A stretch of DNA of 8,121 nucleotides from positions 1 to 8,121 of the forward strand of contig CAJXGK010000067.1 in assembly GCA_913053815.1 (NCBI GenBank), written 5' to 3'. Shown in pieces: positions 1 to 8,121 of this stretch. The translations under genes were made by a program, and so were the position numbers. This stretch comes from an uncultured Rhodanobacteraceae bacterium (GTDB lineage: Bacteria; Pseudomonadota; Gammaproteobacteria; Xanthomonadales; Rhodanobacteraceae). Every line of letters begins with the position of its first letter. Position 1 is the stretch's first letter. Under the pieces are notes generated by a model that saw only the letters and a list, made by a program, of their open reading frames with translations, made no database searches and had not been told where the DNA came from.

Positions 1-1058
1 GCCAACATTCGCAGCAGCGCCATCTCAAAACCGGTGGTCGCATCAGGTGCCATAGCCAGCTCGTTGCGCCCCCGCAATGCGAGTTGGTAATACAACTGCA
101 CTTCGACTGCATCCAGCCGCTTAGCCAGTGCCACAATCTCCACGGCATCCTGATCTAACTCCGGTACCAACTGCCGCAACTGAATACGATGTAAGGCTAC
201 AGCCAGATCATCCAGTACCGTGCCAAAGTCCGGTGCGAACGACTCAATATGCCGAGCTTCCAGCAACAACGCCTGACCATCTCCGGCAGCCAGGGCCTCA
301 AGCAGGCCAAAGACTTCGCTACGGGCTATGGTACCCAGCATGGCCCGTACATCTGTAGCGCAAACTGACCCACCGCCATAGGCAATGGCCTGGTCGAGCA
401 GGGAAAGGCCGTCGCGTAACGAGCCGTCCGCACCCCGCGTCAGCTCGGTGAGGGCCTCGTCATCAAACTCAATGTGCTCGGCCTGCAAGATGAACCGCAT
501 CTGCGCCACAATCTGTTCCGGCAGCAGTCGCTTCAAGCTGAACTGCAGACAACGCGACAGTACTGTCACCGGCAGCTTCTGAGGGTCGGTGGTGGCAAGC
601 AAAAATTTGGCGTGCTCAGGAGGCTCTTCCAAGATTTTCAACAGAGCGTTGAAAGCGCTGCGCGACAGCATGTGTACCTCGTCAATGAGGTACACCTTGT
701 AGCGTCCGCTAGTGGGTGCATATTGTGCATTCTCAATCAATTCGCGTACATCATCCACCCCGGTGTTGGACGCCGCATCGATCTCGAGCAGATCGATGAA
801 ACGGCCCTCGTCGACAGATCGACAGACCGAGCATTCTCCGCAGGGCTCGGCACTGACTCCCTTAGCACAATTCAGAGACTTGGCAAAGATACGCGCAATG
901 GTGGTCTTACCCACCCCACGGGTCCCCGTAAACAGATAGGCGTGATGCATGCGACCACTGTCGAGCGAATGCATCAGAGCACGTACTACATGCTCCTGAC
1001 CAACCAGCTCAGCAAACCGCCGTGGTCGCCACTTTCGCGCGAGCACTTGATACGACAT
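1..1058 (-). CDS. dnaX: DNA polymerase III subunit tau/gamma, N-terminal part (cut by window edge)
   Basis: This is the AAA+ clamp-loader ATPase that, with delta and delta', loads the beta sliding clamp at replication forks. Only the first 352 codons are in the window; the stop codon lies beyond base 1. The protein begins MSYQVLARKWRP, the usual DnaX start. The Walker A motif GTRGVGKT is at residues 45-52, a four-cysteine zinc module at C64, C73, C76 and C79, Walker B LIDEVH at 124-129, and the SRC motif with the arginine finger at 168-170. This covers AAA+ domains I and II and most of the domain III collar. The tau-specific C-terminus and any programmed frameshift site, which in E. coli lies near codon 430, are outside the window. 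The ATG is supported by an AGGAG six bases upstream. The gene points away from the ffs/tRNA cluster. The family assignment is secure. Confidence 0.97.
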   Translation of the reverse strand, partial: MSYQVLARKWRPRRFAELVGQEHVVRALMHSLDSGRMHHAYLFTGTRGVGKTTIARIFAKSLNCAKGVSAEPCGECSVCRSVDEGRFIDLLEIDAASNTGVDDVRELIENAQYAPTSGRYKVYLIDEVHMLSRSAFNALLKILEEPPEHAKFLLATTDPQKLPVTVLSRCLQFSLKRLLPEQIVAQMRFILQAEHIEFDDEALTELTRGADGSLRDGLSLLDQAIAYGGGSVCATDVRAMLGTIARSEVFGLLEALAAGDGQALLLEARHIESFAPDFGTVLDDLAVALHRIQLRQLVPELDQDAVEIVALAKRLDAVEVQLYYQLALRGRNELAMAPDATTGFEMALLRML

Positions 1059-1064
1059 GGCACA

Positions 1065-1069
1065 CTCCT
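1065..1069 (-). promoter_or_regulatory. Ribosome binding site of dnaX
   Basis: On the minus strand this reads AGGAG, separated by six bases from the ATG at 1058. It fixes the DnaX start. I found no convincing -35/-10 pair in the 241-base gap to the tRNA-Ser gene; the best candidates on the minus strand match the consensus only weakly. Confidence 0.8.
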
Positions 1070-1299
1070 CAATGGAAGGTTAATTGTGCCAAGTTCGCGC
1101 CCTCAACCCAAGTGGACGTATTCGATGGGCACTGCTTGGTTGCCCGCAAGGTGGGCAGCACGCTATGCTTACGCGCTCTGCTCGCGGGGCTCGCGATGCA
1201 TGGTACGGTATCCGCCCCTTGAGATGGGTGGTTCATGCCGCAAGCTACGAGACCCGATGGGTTCCTATTGCAGCTTGGAGTCTACCCCGCGGGTCGTAC

Positions 1300-1392
1300 G
1301 GAGAGGTGTCCGAGTGGTTGAAGGAGCACGCCTGGAAAGCGTGTATACGGCTAAACCCCGTATCGAGGGTTCGAATCCCTCTCTCTCCGCCA
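1300..1392 (+). tRNA. tRNA-Ser (anticodon GGA)
   Basis: This is a class II tRNA of 93 bases with an encoded CCA. The acceptor arm GGAGAGG (1300-1306) pairs with TCTCTCC (1382-1388) with one G-U pair, followed by discriminator G and CCA at 1390-1392. The anticodon stem CACGC/GCGTG encloses the loop CTGGAAA, so the anticodon is GGA (1334-1336), reading UCC and UCU serine codons. The long variable arm contains ATACGG/CCGTAT, typical of serine tRNAs, and the T arm carries TTCGAAT. The sequence closely resembles the E. coli tRNA-Ser(GGA) as I remember it. It lies 46 bases upstream of the SRP RNA on the same strand. No strong promoter is visible before it. Confidence 0.97.
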
Positions 1393-1438
1393 ATTTTTGG
1401 CCATTCGCACGATACTGTGCTGCGAAGGGTAGATCTGA

Positions 1439-1551
1439 GGTGGCCTCGTCGGTCCCTCCGCGACGATAGTTTGCAAACTCCGCCAGGTCCGGAAGGAAGC
1501 AACGGTAGCAAACGACTCGGGCGCCGGAGTGTGGCTGGCGGGGCCGCCACC
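1439..1551 (+). ncRNA. ffs: 4.5S signal recognition particle RNA
   Basis: This is the RNA core of the signal recognition particle, which binds Ffh and FtsY and directs nascent membrane proteins to the translocon. The diagnostic apical hairpin GGTCCGGAAGGAAGC (1486-1500), with its GGAA tetraloop, is followed by AACGGTAGC, as in gammaproteobacterial 4.5S RNAs. The 3' side ends in GTGGCTGGCGGGGCCGCCACC. The 5' GGTGGC (from 1439) can pair with the terminal GCCACC, which I used to set the ends, giving about 113 bases; E. coli 4.5S RNA is 114. The exact ends are uncertain by a few bases. It has the short bacterial form without an Alu domain. ffs also lies next to dnaX in pseudomonads, which supports the call. 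No clear intrinsic terminator follows, and tRNA-Arg starts 78 bases later. Confidence 0.95.
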
Positions 1552-1629
1552 ATGGGGGCACTCAAGCACACAGGACTTCGACAGCACTTTCCATCGCCAG
1601 CCGTAAACCGCTATCCTGAAACCCGATAC

Positions 1630-1706
1630 GGCCTCGTAGCTCAGCTGGATAGAGCGTCCCCCTCCTAAGGGGAAGGTCGGGGGTTCGAATCCCTCCGGGG
1701 CCACCA
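1630..1706 (+). tRNA. tRNA-Arg (anticodon CCT)
   Basis: This is a 77-base tRNA with an encoded CCA. The acceptor GGCCTCG (1630-1636) pairs with CGGGGCC (1696-1702) through one G-U pair, followed by A and CCA. The D stem is GCTC/GAGC. The anticodon stem TCCCC/GGGGA (1657-1661 and 1669-1673) holds the loop CTCCTAA, giving anticodon CCT (1664-1666), which reads AGG. The T loop is TTCGAAT. tRNA-Arg(CCT) genes are known integration sites for some phages and islands, but no integrase or repeat of the tRNA 3' end is seen here. The 116 bases between it and the convergent ilvD stop are AT-richer and show no obvious terminator hairpin for either gene. Confidence 0.97.
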
Positions 1707-1822
1707 AAATTAATGAGTTACGGAATATGCTCTGCTCAAAATAGGGCCTTTCTTTGTCCCAACCACCCCTGTTTCATCCCGTTTTTATCTATAAATGATC
1801 CTGTAATGGTTAAAATTCAGGG

Positions 1823-3682
1823 CTACTTGCAGCCTCGCTCAAGCTGACTGATATCACGCACGGCACCGTAGGCCGCAGAAGTGGTCAGCGCTGCGTAGAC
1901 ACGCAGCGCTGCCGATACTTCGCGCGTGCGATTCACCGGCCGCCAGGCCGCCACTCCGCGAGCTTCCATGGCCGCACGACGCTGGGCCAATTCCTTGTCA
2001 GAAATTGCGATACGGATGCTACGTTGGTCAATGTCGATGTCAATCAGATCGCCAGGCTCAATCAGGCCCATCGCACCGCCTTCCGCCGCCTCAGGTGACA
2101 CGTGGCCAATCGCCAGACCGGTGGTTCCACCGGAGAAACGACCATCGGTGATCAGTGCGCAGGCCTTGCCCAAACCCTGCGACTTCAGGTAGCTGGTGGG
2201 ATAGAGCATCTCTTGCATACCTGGGCCCCCACGCGGGCCCTCATAACGGACGATAACCACGTCACCGGCTTTGACTGTCCCGGTAAGAATCTTCTCGACG
2301 GCTTCTTCCTGACTTTCACAAATCACCGCGGGGCCGGAGAAGTGCAGGATGCTGGCATCGACGCCCGCGGTTTTAACTATGCAACCGTCCTCGGCGAGAT
2401 TGCCATAGAGCACGGCAAGGCCACCGTCCTGGCTATAGGCATGGGCAACATCGCGGATGCAGCCGTTGTCGCGGTCGAGATCGAGTTCAGCCCAGCGCTG
2501 ATCTTGGCTGAAGGCCTGCTGAGTAGGCACGTTGCCGGGACCGGCACGATACAGGGACTTCACCGCCTCGTCATGGGTACGCCGCACATCCCAGCTTGCC
2601 AGTGCCTCGCCCATGCTTGCACTGTGCACCGTGGGTACATCGCAATGCAGTAATCCACCGCGTTCCAGCTCACCGAGCAGCCCCATTACCCCGCCGGCAT
2701 GATGTACGTCCTCCAAGTGGTACTGCGCTATGGAGGGAGCCACTTTGCACAGATTGGGCACCCGCCGCGACAGCCGATCCATATCGGCCATGGTGAAGTT
2801 CACACCGGCCTCTTGAGCGGCAGCCAGCAGATGCAGCACGGTATTGGTTGACCCCCCCATGGCGATGTCCACGCTCATCGCATTTTCAAAGGCCTCGAAG
2901 GTGACAATGGCGCGCGGTAACACACTAGCGTCATCGTGCTCGTAATAACGCCGGGCCAGTTCTACTACCTGGCGACCGGCGCGATGAAACAATGCTTCAC
3001 GATCAACGTGGGTGGCCAACAATGTGCCGTTACCCGGTAATGACAGCCCCAGCGCCTCGGTCAGGCAGTTCATGGAGTTGGCGGTAAACAGGCCTGAACA
3101 GGAGCCACAGGTTGGACAAGCTGAGTGCTCCAGGACATCCACATCCGCGTCGCTTTCATGGGGGTCAGCGGCCGCTACCATGACATCGATGAGGTCGAGA
3201 TGCACCGCCTTGCCGCCGATCACTACCTTACCGGACTCCATCGGCCCGCCCGACACAAACACTGTAGGAATATTTAAGCGCAGGGCGGCGTTGAGCATGC
3301 CGGGGGTGATTTTGTCACAATTGGAGAGGCACACCAGTGCATCTGCACAGTGCGCGTTAACCATATATTCCACTGAGTCGGCAATCAGTTCACGTGAAGG
3401 CAGCGAATACAGCATGCCGCCGTGGCCCATGGCAATGCCATCGTCGATAGCGATGGTGTTGAACTCCTTGGCGACCCCGCCGGCAGCCTCCACCTCGCGT
3501 GCCACCATCTGCCCAAGGTCTTTGAGGTGAATATGACCGGGCACAAACTGGGTGAAGGAATTGGCAATCGCGATGATGGGCTTGCTGAAATCATCATCTT
3601 GCATGCCGGTGGCGCGCCACAAGGCACGAGCCCCCGCCATGTTGCGACCGCGGGTGGTGGTCCAGGAACGGTATTGCGGCAT
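1823..3682 (-). CDS. ilvD: Dihydroxy-acid dehydratase
   Basis: The enzyme dehydrates 2,3-dihydroxy-isovalerate and 2,3-dihydroxy-3-methylvalerate to the 2-keto acids that give valine, leucine and isoleucine. It is a cytoplasmic iron-sulfur enzyme of the IlvD/Edd family. The 619-residue product matches the length of the E. coli form (616) and starts [20 protein letters not shown], very like E. coli Ilv[10 protein letters not shown] carries cluster ligand C122 and K124, and CPTCGSCSG at 189-197 includes C195, the expected second ligand. D81 in IAIDDG is a likely metal ligand. The C-terminal part has the usual DGRFSGGT and [11 protein letters not shown] motifs. AGAGGT four bases upstream supports the ATG. 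It lies 213 bases downstream of wrbA on the same strand and converges on tRNA-Arg. No leader peptide rich in Ile, Leu or Val is evident upstream. Confidence 0.98.
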   Translation of the reverse strand: MPQYRSWTTTRGRNMAGARALWRATGMQDDDFSKPIIAIANSFTQFVPGHIHLKDLGQMVAREVEAAGGVAKEFNTIAIDDGIAMGHGGMLYSLPSRELIADSVEYMVNAHCADALVCLSNCDKITPGMLNAALRLNIPTVFVSGGPMESGKVVIGGKAVHLDLIDVMVAAADPHESDADVDVLEHSACPTCGSCSGLFTANSMNCLTEALGLSLPGNGTLLATHVDREALFHRAGRQVVELARRYYEHDDASVLPRAIVTFEAFENAMSVDIAMGGSTNTVLHLLAAAQEAGVNFTMADMDRLSRRVPNLCKVAPSIAQYHLEDVHHAGGVMGLLGELERGGLLHCDVPTVHSASMGEALASWDVRRTHDEAVKSLYRAGPGNVPTQQAFSQDQRWAELDLDRDNGCIRDVAHAYSQDGGLAVLYGNLAEDGCIVKTAGVDASILHFSGPAVICESQEEAVEKILTGTVKAGDVVIVRYEGPRGGPGMQEMLYPTSYLKSQGLGKACALITDGRFSGGTTGLAIGHVSPEAAEGGAMGLIEPGDLIDIDIDQRSIRIAISDKELAQRRAAMEARGVAAWRPVNRTREVSAALRVYAALTTSAAYGAVRDISQLERGCK

Positions 3683-3895
3683 GTTGACCTCTGGGCTGGC
3701 AGTTTCAAAGACCGCACGGGCGGCCGTGGAGTACGCAGTTTAGACCGAATTGGAGTCATCCCGCCAAACCAGGCCAGTCATGGCCCTTTCTATATCTTCT
3801 TCGCAACGAAGCCATTCAGTGGGTACGTCCGGAAGATTGCTATCCCGAACAAAAAAATCGTCCGGAAGCGCTCTGTCTAAGCGTAGTTATTCGAC
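3683..3895 (-). other. Intergenic region between wrbA and ilvD with small repeats and dyads
   Basis: No gene is convincing here. Seen directly are a 10-base direct repeat CGTCCGGAAG at 3826-3835 and 3859-3868 (33 bases start to start), a 7-base A run at 3851-3857 (T run on the minus strand), and two short perfect dyads: CTTCG-CAA-CGAAG at 3799-3811 and GGCCA-GTCA-TGGCC at 3772-3785. A 13-codon minus-strand frame (MTGLVWRDDSNSV) begins inside the second dyad behind AGAAAGG but lacks the branched-chain codon run of an ilv attenuator leader. The region probably holds the ilvD promoter and the end of the wrbA transcript; neither can be placed precisely. Confidence 0.4.
3826..3868. repeat. 10-base direct repeat CGTCCGGAAG, two copies
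   Basis: The two copies are at 3826-3835 and 3859-3868, separated by 23 bases. The start-to-start distance of 33 bases is close to three helical turns, so both would face the same side of the DNA. Each has the palindromic core TCCGGA. They could be paired protein-binding sites upstream of ilvD, but chance duplication is not excluded. Confidence 0.4.
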
Positions 3896-4498
3896 TCAAC
3901 AAGCCTGCTTCTTGGTGATCCCGGCAACATACTCACCCTGTAATCGCGCGATAGTTAACTCATTCGCGCTCGGTTGTCGGCGGCCATCGCCGCTGGCCAG
4001 GGTACTCGCCCCATAGGGTGACCCGCCGGTTATCTCATCCATATTCGCAATTTCTTGACAGGTACACGGTACCCCGACAATGACCATGCCATGATGTAGC
4101 AAGGTGCTGTGGAACGAGGTGATCGTCGTCTCCTGCCCGCCATGCTGCATGGCCGAGGAGGTGAACACACTGCCAACCTTGCCACCCAACACTCCCTTCA
4201 TCCACAGTCCACCTGTCTGATCGAGGAAATTGCGCATCTGGGCGCACATATTGCCAAACCGTGTGGGAGTACCGAAAATAATGCCATCGTAATCTGCCAG
4301 TTCAGCGACCGTTGCCACCGCCGCCGGCTGATTGAGCTTGGCACCCGCCTTGCGCGCCACCTCTTCCGGCACCAGATCCGGGACCCGCTTAATGGTGACC
4401 TCGGTACCGGCCACTTTTCTTACCCCTTCCGCCACGGCTTGCGCCATGGTTTCGATGTGCCCGTACATGCTGTAGTAAAGAACCAGAATCTTTGTCAT
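3896..4498 (-). CDS. wrbA: NAD(P)H:quinone oxidoreductase, WrbA type
   Basis: This is a flavodoxin-like FMN enzyme that reduces quinones by two electrons and so avoids semiquinone formation, linked to oxidative stress protection. The product is 200 residues (E. coli WrbA 198). The N-terminal FMN phosphate loop [12 protein letters not shown] spans residues 8-19, PTRFGN is at 78-83, FLDQTGGLW at 91-99, GGQE at 120-123, and HHGMVIVG at about 135-142. The C-terminal [13 protein letters not shown] and [10 protein letters not shown] segments are also typical. A GTG at 4501 could add one residue, but ATG at 4498 has AGGGG at a better spacing and gives the expected MTK start, so I chose it. The start overlaps by one base (TGATG) the stop of an uncertain 93-codon frame upstream. 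ilvD follows 213 bases downstream on the same strand. Confidence 0.95.
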   Translation of the reverse strand: MTKILVLYYSMYGHIETMAQAVAEGVRKVAGTEVTIKRVPDLVPEEVARKAGAKLNQPAAVATVAELADYDGIIFGTPTRFGNMCAQMRNFLDQTGGLWMKGVLGGKVGSVFTSSAMQHGGQETTITSFHSTLLHHGMVIVGVPCTCQEIANMDEITGGSPYGASTLASGDGRRQPSANELTIARLQGEYVAGITKKQAC

Positions 4499-4779
4499 CA
4501 CCGACCCCTTTCGTGCGTTGTATCAAGATAACGAGCATACGCTGTAACCGGGTCAGTGACCTGCCCTCGCGAGGCTACACAGTGTTTCCGGATACCGCAC
4601 AATGAAAGTTTACGATAGACATCCACACCCCGGCTACCGAGAAAACCATGCTCTGATTCGACACGTTCACTGAGCACAGCTTCGCGAGTACCACAGCACA
4701 TTTGCTCACCTGGTCCGAGCCGTTTAAGTCGATGAGCTATAGCCGCGAAATGAACCCCGACAAACACATAAACGGCCAT
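4498..4779 (-). CDS. Doubtful 93-codon ORF, no recognised family
   Basis: An ATG at 4779 opens a frame of 93 codons whose TGA shares its last base with the wrbA ATG, an arrangement seen in translationally coupled genes. The N-terminus ([19 protein letters not shown]) is mildly hydrophobic, and four cysteines follow in all, two of them adjacent (MCCG). I do not recognise the protein. Against it: no ribosome binding site precedes the ATG, and by rough hand count only about 40% of its third codon positions are G or C, against about two thirds in the first 40 codons of pilB. The most likely reading is non-coding DNA or a decayed remnant that carries the wrbA promoter. It is entered because it is the only candidate gene in the 337-base gap between wrbA and the glycosyltransferase. 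Confidence 0.15.
   Translation of the reverse strand: MAVYVFVGVHFAAIAHRLKRLGPGEQMCCGTREAVLSERVESEHGFLGSRGVDVYRKLSLCGIRKHCVASRGQVTDPVTAYARYLDTTHERGR
4505..4509 (-). promoter_or_regulatory. Ribosome binding site of wrbA (decides the start)
   Basis: The minus strand reads AGGGG, six bases before the ATG at 4498 and only three before the GTG at 4501. The spacing favours ATG. Confidence 0.7.
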
Positions 4780-4785
4780 TTACGG

Positions 4786-4810
4786 TAGGGCCCCGCAGGA
4801 ATGGGCCTTA
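4786..4810 (-). terminator. Hairpin downstream of the glycosyltransferase gene, possible terminator
   Basis: On the plus strand TAGGGCCC (4786-4793) can pair with GGGCCTTA (4803-4810) around a nine-base loop, with one G-T pair. On the minus strand that pair becomes an A-C mismatch, leaving a solid GGCCC/GGGCC core. It lies about 28 bases past the glycosyltransferase stop, a fitting place for transcript-end structure. No T run follows on the minus strand, so it is not a classic intrinsic terminator. Confidence 0.35.
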
Positions 4811-4838
4811 CACTAGCAAAATAGGTCCATCCATCCCC

Positions 4839-5687
4839 TCACCCGTCACGTTTGTAGGTCAGATTAGTAATCTGCTCAGAGATCAAACCGATCAGGAACA
4901 CAATCACCGCAGCACTCCATAGCAAGGTGCTCATGTTAGTGAGCCGACCCTGTTCAAGGTAGGTGTGCAGGTAGTTAATGAGACCGAGCAGGAAAAACGA
5001 AGCGCTGGCTGGCACGAACAACTTGAGCGGTGAGTAGAGCGTGGTAATCTTGAAAATAATCAGCAAGAAGCGCAAGCCATCGCGTAAGGGACGAATATGG
5101 CTCTTGCCGGTGCGCTTTTCGACCTGGATGGGCAGATAGGCGACGGCATAGGCACTGCGGAAAAAAGCCATGGTGCTGGTAGTTGGATAGGAAAACCCAT
5201 TGGGCAGCAGATACAGAAACTCGCGAAAACGATCCGCCCGCACGGCCCGAAAACCTGAGGTGAGATCCTCGATGTGGTGCCCGGTCATGCGGCTGGCCAG
5301 CCAGTTATAGATGCTATTGGCCACTCCACGTCCCACCCCCGCCTGGCCGGACCAATCCCGCGCGCCGACAACCATGTCATAACCTTGTTCGAGTTTCTCT
5401 AGCAGATGAGCGATCTCGGCTGGATCATGTTGGCCGTCGGCATCCATAAATACGATGACCTCGCCGCGGGCAACCCGAGCTCCACGCTTGATCGCCGCAC
5501 CATTGCCCATTGAATAGGGCGCCGACAGACACCGCACACCATACTGGGTACAGATGGCGGGGGTGGTGTCGGTGGAACCATCGTCCATGACCAGAATCTC
5601 GGCCTCAGGCTGCGCCACGCGCAATTTCTGCAACAATGTGACCAGGGACTCGGCTTCATTTTTAGCCGGCAGCACAATACTAAGCAC
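4839..5687 (-). CDS. Membrane-anchored family 2 glycosyltransferase (polyprenyl-phosphate transferase type)
   Basis: The 282-residue protein has a GT-A fold nucleotide-sugar domain of family GT2, closest in layout to bacterial dolichyl-phosphate mannosyltransferase-like enzymes. PAKNE is at residues 7-11, DDGSTD at 35-40, and the metal-binding DAD of MDADGQHD at 82-84. DLTSGFRA in the middle is also typical of this group. Two hydrophobic segments near residues 222-242 and 254-272 should anchor the C-terminus in the inner membrane. Such enzymes usually move a sugar from a nucleotide to a polyprenyl phosphate for glycan or lipid modification; the donor and acceptor cannot be read from the sequence. 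The start is GTG, chosen because GAGGGG lies five bases upstream and LSIVLPAKNE is the normal N-terminus. The gene is divergent from pilB, so a role in pilus or surface glycosylation is only a positional guess. Confidence 0.9.
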   Translation of the reverse strand: MLSIVLPAKNEAESLVTLLQKLRVAQPEAEILVMDDGSTDTTPAICTQYGVRCLSAPYSMGNGAAIKRGARVARGEVIVFMDADGQHDPAEIAHLLEKLEQGYDMVVGARDWSGQAGVGRGVANSIYNWLASRMTGHHIEDLTSGFRAVRADRFREFLYLLPNGFSYPTTSTMAFFRSAYAVAYLPIQVEKRTGKSHIRPLRDGLRFLLIIFKITTLYSPLKLFVPASASFFLLGLINYLHTYLEQGRLTNMSTLLWSAAVIVFLIGLISEQITNLTYKRDG

Positions 5688-5692
5688 GGCAT

Positions 5693-5698
5693 CCCCTC
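5693..5698 (-). promoter_or_regulatory. Ribosome binding site of the glycosyltransferase (supports GTG start)
   Basis: The minus strand reads GAGGGG, five bases before GTG at 5687. The nearby upstream ATG codons are in a different frame, so this site decides the start. Confidence 0.75.
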
Positions 5699-5749
5699 GC
5701 TGAATGAAGACGTGCGCATCATAGCGGGGAATGCTACTCAGGATGAGTG

Positions 5750-5971
5750 ATGCACTTTGCCCAGTCAGATTATCTTTTCTACCCGGTCACCCCAACTACC
5801 CGTCCACAGGGCGCACCGGTCATCGCGGCACTCGTCCTGTATCCATGCCTATTGCCGATGATGGAAGCAGTAATAGCCATCCCTGGAGGTGAATTCCTGG
5901 CCGTCATCCGCCCCATCCAGAATGTGAAGCGGTTCATATCCTGCAGGTTGCTTTACGCCAACCCCAGATAG
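5750..5971 (+). CDS. Possible small protein of 73 residues, unrecognised
   Basis: This frame lies in the 361-base divergent gap between the glycosyltransferase and pilB. The ATG at 5750 is preceded by AGGA at six bases. By hand count, G+C at codon positions 1, 2 and 3 is about 58, 44 and 64%, the order expected of a coding frame in this genome. Residues of about 23-45 (APVIAALVLYPCLLPMMEAV and onward) form one hydrophobic stretch that could be a membrane helix. The stop sits inside a small hairpin, CCCC-AGATA-GGGG, at 5962-5974. I recognise no family. The codon-aligned minus-strand frame also runs long, broken by a single TAG, so either strand could be the original coding one, or neither. The glycosyltransferase promoter must overlap this area. 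Confidence 0.22.
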   Translation: MHFAQSDYLFYPVTPTTRPQGAPVIAALVLYPCLLPMMEAVIAIPGGEFLAVIRPIQNVKRFISCRLLYANPR

Positions 5972-6015
5972 GGGCATCGATAATTTGCCCATTACCCACC
6001 GTTTTGCGGTAGATT

Positions 6016-6024
6016 TGGTATTAT
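6016..6024 (+). promoter_or_regulatory. Probable extended -10 promoter of pilB
   Basis: TGGTATTAT is an extended -10 element (TG, one base, then TATTAT) with five of six matches to TATAAT. Transcription would begin near 6031, leaving a leader of about 18 bases before the pilB ATG. No good -35 hexamer stands at 16-18 bases upstream, which extended -10 promoters can tolerate. No sigma-54 site was noticed at this position. Confidence 0.4.
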
Positions 6025-6048
6025 TTTGGGGACTTAGAGTACAGCCTT

Positions 6049-7788
<1,740 letters not shown>

Positions 7789-7803
7789 AGAGGTTTATAA
7801 GTT

Positions 7804-8121
7804 ATGGTTACCGCCACCATCGCTAAGAAAGATCAGCACACCAGAGCCCCTCATACTCGGGTAAGCAACCTCACGATGTACGAATGGGTTGCGACCGACA
7901 AACGCAATCGTAAGATGAAAGGTGAGATGGCCTCGAAAAACGCCAGTCTGGTCAAGGCTGAACTGCGCCGTCAGGGTATGAAGCCGCAAACCGTGCGAGA
8001 AAAGCGCAAGCCACTCTTTGGCGGTGCCGGACGAACCATCAAGCCGCGTGATGTTGCTATTTTCAGTCGGCAAATTGCCACCATGTTGAAGGCCGGCGTC
8101 CCCATGGTGCAATCCTTTGAA
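7804..8121 (+). CDS. pilC: Type IV pilus inner-membrane platform protein, N-terminal part (cut by window edge)
   Basis: PilC/GspF proteins sit in the inner membrane and couple PilB and PilT to pilus growth and retraction. The first 106 codons are present and the frame runs open off the end. After a basic N-terminal stretch, MYEWVATDKRNRKMKGEM matches the usual F-x-W/Y-x-A-D-x-G-K-x-x-G opening of the family, followed by ALKAELRRQG-like sequence (ASLVKAELRRQGMKP). The segment IKPRDVAIFSRQIATMLKAG near residues 79-98 and VPMVQSFE match the first T2SSF domain (cytoplasmic). The ATG at 7804 has AGAGG ten bases upstream. An internal ATG at MYEW is possible but lacks a better ribosome site. The 15-base gap from pilB indicates co-transcription. 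Confidence 0.95.
   Translation, partial: MVTATIAKKDQHTRAPHTRVSNLTMYEWVATDKRNRKMKGEMASKNASLVKAELRRQGMKPQTVREKRKPLFGGAGRTIKPRDVAIFSRQIATMLKAGVPMVQSFE

Noticed and set aside
1141..1195. Inverted repeat TGCCC-N7-GGGCA and direct repeat CTCGCG upstream of dnaX
   Set aside because: The stems are short, not followed by T runs, and expected by chance in GC-rich DNA; no function could be supported.
474..1469. 331-codon plus-strand frame starting inside dnaX
   Set aside because: It runs antisense to the clearly coding dnaX and then through the tRNA-Ser; its sequence has no family features.
1245..1707. Open frames on both strands across the tRNAs, some containing [23 protein letters not shown] or EGSNPSLSAN
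   Set aside because: These are translations of the conserved tRNA T arm and anticodon regions, a well-known source of false small proteins in annotation. The tRNA and SRP RNA genes explain the sequence fully.
1630..1760. tRNA-Arg(CCT) 3' end as an attachment site of an integrated element
   Set aside because: There is no integrase, no repeated tRNA 3' segment in the window, and the next gene is the core gene ilvD.
1707..1822. Terminator for ilvD or tRNA-Arg in the convergent gap
   Set aside because: A T-rich stretch exists but I could not find a stable stem next to it on either strand.
2102..2653. 183-codon plus-strand frame within ilvD
   Set aside because: It is the antisense shadow of a fully intact, conserved IlvD reading frame.
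3385..3759. 124-codon minus-strand frame overlapping the ilvD start
   Set aside because: It overlaps the first 100 codons of ilvD in another frame and is rich in Pro/Arg/Ser, typical of a shifted high-GC frame.

Overview
The window looks like ordinary core chromosome of a gammaproteobacterium. The evidence is an E. coli-type short 4.5S SRP RNA beside dnaX, a 619-residue IlvD and a WrbA that both read almost collinearly with the enterobacterial proteins as I remember them, and a pilB-pilC pair. Species cannot be fixed from the sequence. I see no integrase, transposase, CRISPR array, phage gene or defence gene.

Layout. 1-1058 (minus) is the N-terminal 352 codons of dnaX (DNA polymerase III tau/gamma), cut by the window edge. 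1300-1706 (plus) is a compact stable-RNA cluster: tRNA-Ser(GGA), the 4.5S SRP RNA (ffs) and tRNA-Arg(CCT). 1823-3682 (minus) is ilvD, dihydroxy-acid dehydratase of branched-chain amino acid synthesis. 3896-4498 (minus) is wrbA, an FMN-dependent NAD(P)H:quinone oxidoreductase. 4502-4838 holds no confident gene, only a doubtful 93-codon frame that ends on the wrbA start codon and a hairpin just past the next gene. 4839-5687 (minus) is a membrane-anchored family 2 glycosyltransferase with a GTG start. 5688-6048 is a 361-base divergent intergenic region with a doubtful small ORF and a probable extended -10 promoter for pilB. 6049-7788 (plus) is pilB, the type IV pilus extension ATPase. 7804-8121 (plus) is the start of pilC, the inner-membrane platform protein, cut by the window edge.

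How the genes relate. pilB and pilC form one transcription unit for pilus assembly. The glycosyltransferase is divergent from them, so its link to pili is only positional. dnaX and ffs are neighbours in other bacteria too, and the two tRNAs flank ffs closely enough to share a transcript. wrbA and ilvD lie on one strand but 213 bases apart, so a shared operon is possible but not shown. The least explained parts are the two gaps on either side of the glycosyltransferase and the structured gap upstream of ilvD. I did not find a convincing new system.
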